This document shows positions 1-7,340 of a stretch of DNA of 22,016 bases, piece after piece. Each line of letters begins with the position of its first letter. Position 1 is the stretch's first letter. The notes beneath the pieces are model-generated. The model was not told the origin of the DNA. It saw nothing but the letters and a program-made list of their open reading frames with translations, and searched no databases. The stretch is from a virus, in the IMG/VR virus record IMGVR_UViG_3300025872_000345, positions 1-22,016 of that record. One strand, written 5' to 3'. The position numbers and the translations under genes are program-made.

Positions 1-2028
1 AAGGCCCGGGCGCTGCGCGGCGCAGTGAAGAAACTTTGCGCCGAAAAGCGGCGCGCTTTGCTGACCCGTGTTACCGACGACGGAGACGGGGGACCTCTCC
101 CGTCTCTCGGGCTCTGCCTGGGCATCGCGGGTCCTCCTCCTTCGGTGGTGGACAACACGTTGCTTGAGCAGCTCCGAGTGCCGCGCGGCTATGTCGTCGA
201 CGGTTCGGGTGTCTGGAAGATGTCCCCGACCAGCGACGGTGAGTCGGTCTCAACCAAGATCGCATCGGTGCCCATCTTCATTGTTGGGCGCACGCACGAT
301 GTGCTGACGGGGGAGGCGAAGCGGCAAGTGGCGTGGCGCACGCCGGCCGGATGGACGGTGCGCGCGATCCCACGCGGCGTGCTGATGAACTCGCAAAAGC
401 TCATCGGACTCGCCGACCTTGAAGCCCCCGTGACGTCGAACACTTCAGCTCTGCTGGTTGGGTTCCTGTCCGAGTTCGAGGCCGAGAACATGCACCGCTT
501 CGGTGCAAGTCAGGCGGCGAGCCGGATGGGGTGGGTCCAGCAGAACGGGGTGAACGGGTTCCTGCTACCGGACGAGTACTACTCCCCGGTGGAAGGGGCC
601 GAGCCGATGGAGCTGATCCCGCCGGAAGGCATGGACAACTTCCTGGACGGCTGGCGCAAGGCGGGCGACTGGGATGGGTGGCTCGCCGCGGTAGACAAGG
701 CATCTGACTTCGCCCCGATGTGGGTTGCCTTGTACGCCGCGGCGGCCGCCCCGCTGCTTGAGATCGTCGGCTGTCCCTCGTTCATCGTCGACTTCTGCGG
801 CGAGACGACGGGCGGCAAGACGACCGCTCTCCGGCTGGCGGCCTCGGTGTGGGGTCGCCCGTCGGACAACGGCGTGACCGCGATGTACTCCTGGGACTCA
901 ACCAAGGTGTACATCGAGCGGACGTGCGGGTTCCTGTCCCACCTTCCGGTCATCCTCGACGAGACGAAGCGGGCGAAGAGCCCGCAGATCGTGCGCGACG
1001 TCATCTACGACTTCGCGAACGGGCAGGGCAAGGGTCGCGGTTCCATCGGCGGGACGCGCCAGACGGCGTCGTGGCGCACGGTCATGCTGACCTCCGGCGA
1101 GAGCGCGGCGACGGGCTTCAGCCAGGACGCCGGGACGCGCGCCCGCGTGCTGAGCATCGAGGGCAAGCCCCTCGGCACCGACCGCGCCGTCGGCGGGCAG
1201 GCGTCGGAGTTCATCACGAAGACGGTCCTGTCCCACTACGGGCACCTGGGCCGGAAGGTGATCCACTACCTCGTCAGCGTGGCGCAGCAGCACGAGGACC
1301 TCCGGCATGTGTGGGCGCAGACGCGCGACCACTACGCCATGATGGCGCGCACGGCCGTCTCCCGGCGGCACGCGCAGTACCTCGCCACGCTCCACATCGC
1401 CGCGGAGATCGTCCACGGGTTGGGCGTCCCCCGGCCTCGGTGCGGCGAGCCGCTGACGCTGCTGCTGGAAGCCGTGAAGGAAGCGGAGGTCGACGCCGAC
1501 CGTCCGCTCGCCGCGCTCACGGAGGTCGTGACCTGGGCCGCTGCCAACCAGACTCGGTTCTGGGGCCGCCATGAGATCAACCGGGAGGGCCACCCGGCCG
1601 TGCCGCCCCGCGGTTGGTACGGGAGCTGGGAGAACGTGACGGAGTGGAAGTACATCGCCATCCTTCCGGCTGTCATCCGCGAGGTGCTGGAGAAGCCGGG
1701 GTACGGGGTCGACGAGGTCATCTCCCGGTGGCAGGAGCGCGGCTGGCTGTTCATGACGTCGATGCCGGCCCCTCGGACCCGGGTCGTGCGGGTGCAGGGC
1801 GAGGGCATGCGCGCCTACTGCATCTCCCGTGCGGCCGTGGAGCTCGCGCTCCAGGACCCGACGGACGCGCCGCTGGCCTCGCCGGAGCTGGTGTTCACCC
1901 CCGGCGGCGACGCCCTGGGTGACGTCGCGGTCTCGCCGGAGGGTTCGCCGGAGGAGGGTCCGTCGGACCTCGAGCTCGAGCAGCGGCTGGCCGACTCGGC
2001 CCGTGCGGTGGACGAGGGCGAGGCGTGA
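1..2028 (+). CDS. DUF927-type P-loop ATPase (helicase-like), 5' partial
   Basis: The reading frame is open from the window edge. A GTG at 25 is the first possible start, but no SD precedes it and eight codons upstream are open, so the gene probably begins outside the window. Numbering from that GTG (667 residues), a Walker A motif GETTGGKTT lies at 259-267, followed by an AASVWG segment. A Walker B-like VILDE is at 309-313. After that come a YDFANGQGKGR segment and an arginine-rich SGES/GTRARVL region. This order is typical of DUF927 proteins, found in phages, plasmids and islands, where they are thought to act as replicative helicase-like ATPases. The last 60 residues are acidic and probably disordered. 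A role in phage DNA replication is inferred. The family call is fairly secure; the biochemical activity is not shown. Confidence 0.8.
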   Translation, partial: KARALRGAVKKLCAEKRRALLTRVTDDGDGGPLPSLGLCLGIAGPPPSVVDNTLLEQLRVPRGYVVDGSGVWKMSPTSDGESVSTKIASVPIFIVGRTHDVLTGEAKRQVAWRTPAGWTVRAIPRGVLMNSQKLIGLADLEAPVTSNTSALLVGFLSEFEAENMHRFGASQAASRMGWVQQNGVNGFLLPDEYYSPVEGAEPMELIPPEGMDNFLDGWRKAGDWDGWLAAVDKASDFAPMWVALYAAAAAPLLEIVGCPSFIVDFCGETTGGKTTALRLAASVWGRPSDNGVTAMYSWDSTKVYIERTCGFLSHLPVILDETKRAKSPQIVRDVIYDFANGQGKGRGSIGGTRQTASWRTVMLTSGESAATGFSQDAGTRARVLSIEGKPLGTDRAVGGQASEFITKTVLSHYGHLGRKVIHYLVSVAQQHEDLRHVWAQTRDHYAMMARTAVSRRHAQYLATLHIAAEIVHGLGVPRPRCGEPLTLLLEAVKEAEVDADRPLAALTEVVTWAAANQTRFWGRHEINREGHPAVPPRGWYGSWENVTEWKYIAILPAVIREVLEKPGYGVDEVISRWQERGWLFMTSMPAPRTRVVRVQGEGMRAYCISRAAVELALQDPTDAPLASPELVFTPGGDALGDVAVSPEGSPEEGPSDLELEQRLADSARAVDEGEA

Positions 2029-2312
2029 CGTCGCGCTCCCGGCCCGTCCAGGTCGAGGGCTACGACGTCCTCGACTGCGGGATCCGCGAGACGGCCGCGG
2101 GCCCCGCGCGCTACGTGCGGTTCCACCGGATGGACATGCGCCCGATGGGCTACCGGGAGTTGTGGGAGGTCTTCGACCTCGCATGCCCCGGTTGCTGGGG
2201 CGTGCAGTCGTTCCCGCCCGCAGCCCAGCTACAGGACGGGGCGAACAAGTACCACCTCCTCGTCTTCGACGAGGCGCCCGCAGGCTTCCACCTGTGGCCG
2301 CCGGGGCGCTGA
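2025..2312 (+). CDS. Small protein of unknown function coupled to the DUF927 gene
   Basis: This 95-residue product starts at a GTG overlapping the upstream stop as GTGA, which implies translational coupling. I do not recognise a family. The sequence is compact, with aromatic and cysteine residues in the middle (LACPGCWGVQSF, a CPGC pair) and a C terminus reading FDEAPAGFHLWPPGR. A single CxxC pair is not enough to claim a zinc site. It is the last gene of the plus-strand unit and is followed by a strong hairpin terminator, so it probably works with, or is simply co-expressed with, the replication ATPase. Confidence 0.65.
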   Translation: MTSRSRPVQVEGYDVLDCGIRETAAGPARYVRFHRMDMRPMGYRELWEVFDLACPGCWGVQSFPPAAQLQDGANKYHLLVFDEAPAGFHLWPPGR

Positions 2313-2387
2313 CAGGCTAGTGGCTCGGTGAGCGTAGCCCCGGGCCTGTCGGCGCCGGAGCACGGGAACCTCTACTCCGACGCTCGA

Positions 2388-2416
2388 CGCCCCGACAGGA
2401 TGGTCCTGCCGGGGCG
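2388..2416 (+). terminator. Hairpin terminator after the DUF927 operon
   Basis: A 13-bp stem with one mismatch (CGCCCCGACAGGA pairing with TCCTGCCGGGGCG) and a 3-nt loop is followed by TTTCGCTT. It lies between convergent units (plus genes end at 2312, the minus gene ends at 2483). The surrounding 170 bp contains no gene. A second weaker inverted repeat (GAAGTGT at 2441-2447 and ACACTTC at 2469-2475) may serve the minus strand. Confidence 0.7.
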
Positions 2417-2482
2417 TTTCGCTTCGGGGCTCGTTGTGTCGAAGTGTATACCCGGAGCCCCTCGGTAGACACTTCTTGCGGG

Positions 2483-2929
2483 CTAGCCCTCGGCGACCTC
2501 GTCCGCGTCGTCGGGGTCGCTCCAATCGAGGCTGATGAACGAGGGCTCGCCCGCGATGTCACCGGATCTGGAGGGCGCGTACCGGAGCAGGCTCGCAGCC
2601 AGCCAGCCCATCACCGCCTCGGAGCACTTGTCCGCGGCTGCCTTGTCCCCACCCTCGGCGGCCGCCTCCTGGGCGTTGAACCACAGGGCGGTCCCCGCGG
2701 TCACGGGCACGTCGACCTCCGCGGACACGCGGACGTACGTGACGTCCTCGTCGGCGTCCTCCGGGGCGCGGCGCCCCTCCTTATCGAGGAGGTCCGCGAG
2801 GCCGCGCAGGGCAGCGCCCAGCGCCTCGCGCGGGGAGCTCCCGCCCGCGCTGACGGACAGGCCGGGGAAGGTCACGGTGACCCTGTCGTCGGTCATGGTG
2901 TAGGCGATGGCGCCGCTGAGTCGGGTCAT
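2483..2929 (-). CDS. Acidic protein of unknown function, last gene of the minus-strand cassette
   Basis: Start chosen at the ATG at 2929, preceded by GAGGTGA seven bases upstream. A longer frame reaches 2959 but has no SD. The product has 148 residues. The N-terminal part reads as a beta-hairpin (AIAYTMTDDRVTVTFPGLSVSAGG) followed by a helical segment with REALGAALRGLADLLDKEG. The centre has strand-like segments, and the C terminus is strongly acidic (DWSDPDDADEVAEG). The N terminus resembles the general shape of small HicB-like antitoxin domains, but no toxin partner is adjacent, so I do not assign it. The SD overlaps the stop codon of the upstream 23-residue gene, so the two are coupled. 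Confidence 0.7.
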   Translation of the reverse strand: MTRLSGAIAYTMTDDRVTVTFPGLSVSAGGSSPREALGAALRGLADLLDKEGRRAPEDADEDVTYVRVSAEVDVPVTAGTALWFNAQEAAAEGGDKAAADKCSEAVMGWLAASLLRYAPSRSGDIAGEPSFISLDWSDPDDADEVAEG

Positions 2930-2933
2930 GGTG

Positions 2934-3005
2934 TCACCTCGTGAGTCGAATGAGGGCAACGCCCATCAGGGCGTAGAACGCGATCATGTAGACGTACTCT
3001 TCCAT
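2934..3005 (-). CDS. 23-residue single-pass membrane peptide
   Basis: The predicted peptide is MEEYVYMIAFYALMGV followed by ALIRLTR. It has an acidic start, about 14 hydrophobic residues and a basic end, which fits one transmembrane helix with its N terminus outside. The ATG follows the upstream stop in the arrangement TGA-C-ATG, with GGGGA as SD. Its own stop lies within the SD of the next gene. This spacing matches the other junctions of the cassette, which argues it is a real gene despite its length. Function unknown; a small regulatory or holin-like membrane peptide is possible but speculative. Confidence 0.5.
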   Translation of the reverse strand: MEEYVYMIAFYALMGVALIRLTR

Positions 3006-3006
3006 G

Positions 3007-3453
3007 TCAGTCCCCGCTGTCGTGGGAGGACCGGAAGCCGCAGTCGGGACACTCCGACGTGCGGTACGTGCTGCTGTGCTCCGTCGTCCACAGGTTGGGG
3101 TGCTGGCAGCTCGTGTCCCAGCGGGCGAACCGGCCCGGGCTCGGCACGGGGCTGTCACTCCACGTCGAGCGCGCGGCCCACCCGCTGCGGGGCGTGGACC
3201 AGTAGAGGGTCCAGTGTCCGTTCTCGGCGTGGAACTCCCGGTTCCACACGCGGCGCCCCTCGATCAGCACGGGCGTGCGGCCCATGAAGTCGAGTAGCTT
3301 CGCGTCGTCGGCCCCGACCAGGGTGAACCCCTCGGGGAGACGGGTGTAGCGGAGGTCGACGGGAACCTCGGGCGGGGCAGTCCGGTCGAGGAGGTCGCGG
3401 CGAGCCGGGGTGTCCGTCCCGGCGAGGTGGATGGTCGTGAAGAAGATGGACAT
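3007..3453 (-). CDS. Unknown protein with C-terminal putative zinc-binding motif
   Basis: Start at the ATG at 3453, preceded by GGAG and two bases after the upstream stop (TGACCATG). The product has 148 residues. The N terminus (MSIFFTTIHLAGTD) is followed by a mixed region. A tryptophan- and serine-rich stretch comes next, then a C-terminal cluster with C116, H118, C135 and C138 (CQH ... CPDCG) that looks like a small zinc ribbon. I do not recognise the family. Position in the coupled cassette suggests co-expression with its neighbours. A nucleic-acid-binding role is only a guess from the zinc motif. Confidence 0.7.
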   Translation of the reverse strand: MSIFFTTIHLAGTDTPARRDLLDRTAPPEVPVDLRYTRLPEGFTLVGADDAKLLDFMGRTPVLIEGRRVWNREFHAENGHWTLYWSTPRSGWAARSTWSDSPVPSPGRFARWDTSCQHPNLWTTEHSSTYRTSECPDCGFRSSHDSGD

Positions 3454-3455
3454 GG

Positions 3456-4142
3456 TCAGTTCTCCAGGCTGCGAAGGGCGGCGGCGCGGAGCTTTGCCTT
3501 GTAGGCGCGCTCCGACAGGTTGTTGGGCTCGGTCACGGTGACCCACGCACGGTTCCCGCGGGTTTGCCAGCGGTCGACGAACGCACGGAGACGGGCGTCC
3601 TCGACCGACGCGAACTCCTCCAGCCCGCTGAAGAACTCGCGCACCCGGGCGGGTGCGTCGGTCAGGCGAAGCCACGTCCCGCGGCCGCGACGGCGCACGA
3701 CCACGACGAGCCCGACGATGGAGTCGCTGAACTGAACCTGCCAGCGCACGCTACGGTCCCTTGCTCGCGCAACGTAGTAGTTGCCGACGGGGTCTTCCCC
3801 ATGCTGAACGACCCAGCGGGCGTAGGACTTCCACCGCTCCTTGACGCTGGCGTGCTCGCCCGCGCGGTCGAACGTACCGTAGGGGTACTCGTCCACGAAG
3901 CTCCAATCGCCGTCGGTGTCGACGGTGTGCTCCGTCTCGTACAGGTTGCCGTCGGCGTCGAGGCGCAGGCCCCACACCGACCACGTCTGATGCCACGTCT
4001 CGCAGTCGTCGCACCAGTGGACGTCGGCGTCGGCGCCTTCGACGGAGTCGGGGGTGTACTTCCATTCCTCGCCCGCCGCGAGGGCGGCGAGCGCCTCGTC
4101 GGGGAGGAAGAGGTGCTCGGGGTTCATGTGCTTGAGGTTCAT
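3456..4142 (-). CDS. Unknown tryptophan-rich acidic protein
   Basis: Start at the ATG at 4142, directly after the upstream stop (TGACATG) with GGAGAAC as SD. A second ATG five codons in is a weaker alternative. The product has 228 residues. A CDDC pair (44-47) sits in an aspartate/tryptophan-rich region (VHWCDDCETWHQTWSVWGLRL). A DADGNLYETEHTVDTDGDW segment that reads like beta strands follows. Residues about 130-165 are also strand-like (VRWQVQFSDSIVGLVVVVRR), and the last 60 residues are helical and basic. No family recognised. The frame extending further upstream to 4337 is rejected because it overlaps a better-supported gene. Confidence 0.7.
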   Translation of the reverse strand: MNLKHMNPEHLFLPDEALAALAAGEEWKYTPDSVEGADADVHWCDDCETWHQTWSVWGLRLDADGNLYETEHTVDTDGDWSFVDEYPYGTFDRAGEHASVKERWKSYARWVVQHGEDPVGNYYVARARDRSVRWQVQFSDSIVGLVVVVRRRGRGTWLRLTDAPARVREFFSGLEEFASVEDARLRAFVDRWQTRGNRAWVTVTEPNNLSERAYKAKLRAAALRSLEN

Positions 4143-4143
4143 G

Positions 4144-4554
4144 TCAGTTCTCCTTGACGCTGCGCGCGTCGTGGCGATTGAAGCAGTCAACGAACTCGGC
4201 CCAGCGGGGACTGCTGGGGTGGTGCCCCTCCGGGCAGTTGTCCAGCTCGGCCCACAGGTCGGCCGGAACGTCCGCGACCGCCAGCTCCACCCGACGGGCG
4301 AGGTCACGGGCCTGGGTGGGCTTGCCGCTGTCGACACGCCACGCGCGGCCGCACACGACGACGGCGACCACGACCTCGCGGGGCGCGTGGGTCGCCGTGC
4401 TGCGGTGCAGGACGATGCGACCCGACAGGTGGACCCATGCGTGGAAGCTGGGCAGCGGCACGAAGTGCGACGCGGGGTAGACGAGGCGTCCGCTGTAGGC
4501 GAGGGAGGGTCGCGCCGACATGGGCGGGAGCTTGGTGTTGTAGACGGCGGGCAT
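4144..4554 (-). CDS. Unknown small protein of the minus-strand cassette
   Basis: The start is the ATG at 4554, one base after the upstream stop (TGACATG), with a purine-rich SD inside the preceding gene. The product has 136 residues. It begins MPAVYNTKLPPMSARPSLAY, has a strand-rich middle (REVVVAVVVCGRAWRV at about 59-74) and a helical stretch ending in DNCPEGHHPSSPRWAEFVDCF. Its last codons, GAG AAC TGA, form part of the next gene's SD. No known family recognised; an intracellular soluble protein is likely from the absence of a signal or membrane segment. Confidence 0.65.
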   Translation of the reverse strand: MPAVYNTKLPPMSARPSLAYSGRLVYPASHFVPLPSFHAWVHLSGRIVLHRSTATHAPREVVVAVVVCGRAWRVDSGKPTQARDLARRVELAVADVPADLWAELDNCPEGHHPSSPRWAEFVDCFNRHDARSVKEN

Positions 4555-4555
4555 G

Positions 4556-4759
4556 TCAGGACTCTTCCGTGCTGGTGGAGGGGAGCTGCGCGGCGACGAT
4601 GTCGGCAGCCTTGTCGAAGGCCGCCGCGGAGCCGCGGGCGAAGTCGACGGCGGCGGGGCTAGTGCCCGCGGACCATTCGGCGACGAGGGCGCGCTGGCTC
4701 TCGGCCACCTTGCGGAGGGTGTTGACGAGGAAGACGAGGGTGTCGGTGTCGGTTGGCAT
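4556..4759 (-). CDS. Small helical protein, first gene of the distal minus-strand block
   Basis: A 67-residue product starts at the ATG at 4759, with GGAG eight bases upstream in the minus-strand leader. It is predicted to be almost entirely alpha-helical (LVFLVNTLRKVAESQRALVA ... FARGSAAAFDKAADIVAAQL), with a short acidic tail ending TEES. It is the first gene downstream of the palindromic promoter near 4.8 kb, so it leads the six-gene block running to 2483. No family recognised. Confidence 0.65.
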   Translation of the reverse strand: MPTDTDTLVFLVNTLRKVAESQRALVAEWSAGTSPAAVDFARGSAAAFDKAADIVAAQLPSTSTEES

Positions 4760-4783
4760 GTCGGGGCTCCGGGTTGCAGACAG

Positions 4784-4811
4784 AAGTTACCACGATGGTA
4801 AGAACAGGCAA
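4784..4811 (-). promoter_or_regulatory. Predicted promoter with palindromic operator (4787-4801)
   Basis: On the minus strand TTGCCT (4811-4806), a 16-bp spacer and TAACTT (4789-4784) form a moderate sigma70-like promoter about 25 bp upstream of the gene starting at 4759. A perfect 6+3+6 palindrome, TTACCA-CGA-TGGTAA, occupies the spacer and the edge of the -10 box, the place expected for a repressor site. The 180-bp gap 4760-4939 otherwise holds only a hairpin near 4904. Confidence 0.45.
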
Positions 4812-4903
4812 GGGAAGAAAGCGGTCCCGCTCGACCCCGCGTGGGGAGAAGCATGAAGAAGAGCCACGCAACAGAGGGGGCGGGACCGCCAAGGCGAAGG
4901 GGG

Positions 4904-4925
4904 CCAGCCCGTTACCCGGGGCTGG
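4904..4925 (-). terminator. Possible terminator hairpin after the DUF932-like gene
   Basis: CCAGCCC (4904-4910) pairs with GGGCTGG (4919-4925) around an 8-nt loop, immediately after the stop at 4940. In the minus direction the stem is followed by CCCCCTTCGCCTT rather than a clean T-run. Termination may therefore be weak, and the downstream block may receive read-through as well as its own promoter. Confidence 0.4.
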
Positions 4926-4939
4926 CGGCGGGGGTGCGC

Positions 4940-6388
4940 CTACTCGGCGGCGCGCTGGGCGAGGACCGGGACGAGCTGGCCAGCGGCGCGCTCGATGCGC
5001 CAGCGGGCGATCTCGTCGAGCAGCCCTTCGTGCGCGCCGCGGGTGAACGCGTTGACCACGTCCGCGAGGCTGTCCCCGGGCTCGACGGCGAAGGCGGCCT
5101 CGACGGCGCGGGTCAGCGTCTCGCGCGGCACGTCCGCGTCGAACTCCCCGGAGGCAACGAGCGCCTTGGCCGCGCTCAGGCCCGACGTGTGGACCTTGCC
5201 GCCCAGGCGCATGGCGCTGACGGGCGTGTCGCGCAGCGTGCCCCAGCTCGACAGGAAGAAGCGGGCCGCCTCGTCCGTGCGGCCCACGACCTGCGCGACG
5301 TCGAGCTTGACGCGCTCCAGCCCCGCGGCCGTCAAGTCCTGCGTCCTGCTGCCACGGTGGACGCGCCGCAGGTCGTCACCGAACTCCGCGATGGTGCAGT
5401 TGATGCACACGATCCGCGTGAACGTGTTACCAGCGCGGTGGCTGCCGCTGCCCGCGTCGTTCGACCGTGCGGACAGGCCCGTTTCGAAGACGTCCCCGAC
5501 TGCGGGTCGGAGCGTCTGCGGGGCGTGCCATGTCGCGCGGATGGACAGGTCCGTCGTGGCCGGATCGTACGCGACGACGCCCCGGGGGTCCGGGAGCTTC
5601 AGCGCGTCGAGCGCCTCGACGTACGCGCCCAGGACGCGGTTGCCATCCATTGGCATGTACGAGGGGCTCACCGTCGCGAACGCCTGCCATTCCCCGTCGA
5701 GGTTGCGGATGCGGAGGCGCACGTCGCGCTCGCTCTCCTCTGGGTAGAAGTCCGCGAGGCGGGCCAGCTGCGCGTTGACTGCCTCGCGCCGCGTCTCGAC
5801 GTCGAGCAGGGCGAGGAACTGCCACGCGCTGGGGAACGCCTTGGGGAAGCGCTGGACGAGGGAGCGCAGCGCCGCGGCCTCCAGCCGGAGCGGGGTCTTC
5901 CCCCGGGTGAGGCGGCCCTCGCCGTCGAGGCGAAGCAGGGAGGCGTCGCCGACGCGCACGTCCACCCGCTGCTCCTGCGTGATGCGACGGGCGACCTCGC
6001 GCGCCACGTCCCGGAAGGCCGGGAGGTCAGCGTGGCGGCGGGCGAGCGAGGCGTACTTCGCCTTGCCGCTGTCGAGCATCTCGGTGCCCGCGGCGAACCA
6101 CGTACCGGCCGGAGCGAAGCCCTTGGCGCGAAGCCACGCCTCCTGCGCGGCGATGCGCTTGGCGGCCTCGGGGTCCACGTCCACGCCCGCGCGGAGAGCC
6201 TGGGCGGGGGCCGCCACGGGCGCGGCGACGGGTGCGACGGGGGCCTCGACAGTCGGGACGGTCGGGGCGTCGGGGGCGACGAGGCGGCCCGTGAAGCCCG
6301 CCGCCGCGTAGGCGCGCATGGCCTCCTCGCGGGGGAGGACGGTGCTGGTGCCGTCGGCGGCGATGTAGGTGAGCTGGTCGGGGTTCAT
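4940..6388 (-). CDS. DUF932-like phage/plasmid protein
   Basis: The product has 482 residues and starts at the ATG at 6388 with AGGAG eight bases upstream. The N terminus is followed by an alanine/proline/valine-rich linker (about 41-66). The large C-terminal part is mixed alpha/beta. Residues 300-347 carry FETGLSARSNDAGSGSH ... TFTRIVCIN followed by RRVHRGS. This resembles the conserved core of DUF932 (phage/plasmid-related) proteins, where an aligned segment ends in a VC-N motif before a histidine-containing segment. DUF932 proteins are common on phages, plasmids and islands, but their function is not established. The match is from memory of the family pattern and is moderate. The gene stands alone between two coupled blocks of small genes, with hairpins on both sides. 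Confidence 0.6.
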   Translation of the reverse strand: MNPDQLTYIAADGTSTVLPREEAMRAYAAAGFTGRLVAPDAPTVPTVEAPVAPVAAPVAAPAQALRAGVDVDPEAAKRIAAQEAWLRAKGFAPAGTWFAAGTEMLDSGKAKYASLARRHADLPAFRDVAREVARRITQEQRVDVRVGDASLLRLDGEGRLTRGKTPLRLEAAALRSLVQRFPKAFPSAWQFLALLDVETRREAVNAQLARLADFYPEESERDVRLRIRNLDGEWQAFATVSPSYMPMDGNRVLGAYVEALDALKLPDPRGVVAYDPATTDLSIRATWHAPQTLRPAVGDVFETGLSARSNDAGSGSHRAGNTFTRIVCINCTIAEFGDDLRRVHRGSRTQDLTAAGLERVKLDVAQVVGRTDEAARFFLSSWGTLRDTPVSAMRLGGKVHTSGLSAAKALVASGEFDADVPRETLTRAVEAAFAVEPGDSLADVVNAFTRGAHEGLLDEIARWRIERAAGQLVPVLAQRAAE

Positions 6389-6442
6389 GGCTTGACTCTC
6401 CTGTCGTGGGGTTGGGTGACTCGGTGCTAGACCGACTCAGGG

Positions 6443-6466
6443 GCAGCGGGAGGAGGCCCCCGCTGC
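6443..6466 (-). terminator. Hairpin between the paralogue block and the DUF932-like gene
   Basis: GCAGCGGG (6443-6450) pairs with CCCGCTGC (6459-6466) around an 8-nt loop, 13 bp past the stop at 6479. No T-run follows in the minus direction, so it could be a weak terminator, an attenuator or an mRNA end-protecting hairpin. An imperfect inverted repeat (GACTCGGT 6418-6425, ACCGACTC 6431-6438) lies right beside it, upstream of the DUF932-like gene. Confidence 0.35.
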
Positions 6467-6478
6467 GCCTGCGACGAA

Positions 6479-6790
6479 CTAGAGAATGGTGAGCTTGGAG
6501 TTGGCGAGGGGGATGCGGACCCGGGCTCCGCGGAAGTCGGCGTCGTCGGCGGCCTCGTCGAAGAGCCAGCCCGTCAGGAAGACGGGGAAGCCTGCGGCCT
6601 CGTCGTCGTCCTGATCGAACGTGTCGACGACGACGTCCTGCACGACGGTGTCGAGGCCCGCGGCGTCGAACTGCTCGACCCGGACGGTCCAGCCGTGCAG
6701 CACCCTCAGAACGTGACGGACGGTGTCACCGTCGGGCCCGCCGTCGGCGAAGCCAAGGGTGAAGTTGAGCCAGGAGCGAGGCGCGGTCAT
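6479..6790 (-). CDS. Acidic protein of unknown function
   Basis: A 103-residue product starts at the ATG at 6790, overlapping the upstream stop as ATGA, with GGAGG seven bases before it. It contains a strand-rich N-terminal half (SWLNFTLGFADGG, VLHGWTVRVEQFDAAG) and a very acidic centre (VDTFDQDDDEAAG). Its end reads GARVRIPLANSKLTIL. It may be a small beta-rich domain. The SD is encoded within the Gly-Gly codons at the C terminus of the gene upstream. No family recognised; a longer frame to 6994 is rejected because it lacks an SD and runs through two overlapping genes. Confidence 0.65.
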   Translation of the reverse strand: MTAPRSWLNFTLGFADGGPDGDTVRHVLRVLHGWTVRVEQFDAAGLDTVVQDVVVDTFDQDDDEAAGFPVFLTGWLFDEAADDADFRGARVRIPLANSKLTIL

Positions 6791-6966
6791 GGGGAACCTC
6801 CGAACGTGAGTGTGATGTCGTGAAGGCGGCGCCCGTCGGGCGTCGTGTAGCTGCGGACCTTGAGCCAGCCGCGCGCCCCGTGGGCGGCGACGACCTCGTC
6901 GAGGAAGGCGTAGAACCCGCCAGCGCAGGGACGGTCCTCGACTGTGATGCGGCGGCTGCGGCTCAC
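6787..6966 (-). CDS. 59-residue coupled protein of unknown function
   Basis: The start is a GTG at 6966 overlapping the upstream stop as GTGA, with a strong GGGAGGTG SD. A longer frame to 7215 lacks an SD. The short product starts with a basic VSRSRRITVEDRP. A helical segment (FYAFLDEVVAAHGARGW) and a beta-like segment (LKVRSYTTPDGRRLHDITLTFGG) follow. The stop overlaps the next start as ATGA. Both junctions fit the cassette's pattern, which supports it as a real gene. The LKVRSYTTPDG part faintly recalls the WELRV segment of the neighbouring paralogues, so it could be a shortened relative; this is uncertain. Confidence 0.6.
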   Translation of the reverse strand: MSRSRRITVEDRPCAGGFYAFLDEVVAAHGARGWLKVRSYTTPDGRRLHDITLTFGGSP

Positions 6967-7340
6967 GCGGCACCTCCCGGAAGGGCGGCGACAATCGCCC
7001 TGACCGCGGCGACGATCACGGGGATGTCGTCGTGGATGTCGGCGCGAAGCTCGCCCAGGTTCTCCGCGAGGAGCGGGTCGAACCATAGTCGGCGCTCCCC
7101 GTTGTAGGGGTCCAGCTCCAGCTTGCGGTCGAGGACGAGGTCCACGAACACGGGCACCTCGTCGCGCTCCGCGCCCGACCCACGGGGCCACACGCGGAGT
7201 TCCCACCCCGACCACCCCTCGTCCCCGTGGACGGAGACGACGCCGTCGGAGTCACGGTCGGCGGGGACGCCCGCCGCGACGAGGGCGCTGACGATGTGCT
7301 CGCCCGCGGCGAGGATCGCGTCGTCGAGGTCGCCGATCAT
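6963..7340 (-). CDS. Paralogue 3 of the MIG/GGAA family, unknown function
   Basis: A 125-residue product starts at the ATG at 7340 (ATGA overlap, SD GGGGGTG). It shares an evident domain with the two genes just upstream. A helix ILAAGEHIVSALVAAG is followed by a strand pair DGVVSVHGD ... WELRV, then FVDLVLD and a helical C terminus ending PGGAA. The three copies therefore arose by duplication. The domain is acidic and small, with no catalytic motif that I recognise. The conserved GGAA end is at least partly imposed by the SD of the next gene being written in those codons. Confidence 0.7.
   Translation of the reverse strand: MIGDLDDAILAAGEHIVSALVAAGVPADRDSDGVVSVHGDEGWSGWELRVWPRGSGAERDEVPVFVDLVLDRKLELDPYNGERRLWFDPLLAENLGELRADIHDDIPVIVAAVRAIVAALPGGAA

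Noticed and set aside
898-2184. Long minus-strand open frame (428 codons) opposite the DUF927 gene
   Set aside because: Arginine/proline/glycine-rich translation typical of mirror frames in GC-rich DNA; the plus frame has clear family motifs.
2483-2929. HicB-like antitoxin assignment of the terminal cassette gene
   Set aside because: The N terminus has a loosely similar beta-hairpin/helix pattern, but no HicA-like partner with a conserved histidine is adjacent.
4841-6430. Plus-strand open frame (529 codons) opposite the DUF932-like gene
   Set aside because: Low-complexity composition and no SD; the minus frame has a good SD and a family-like core.
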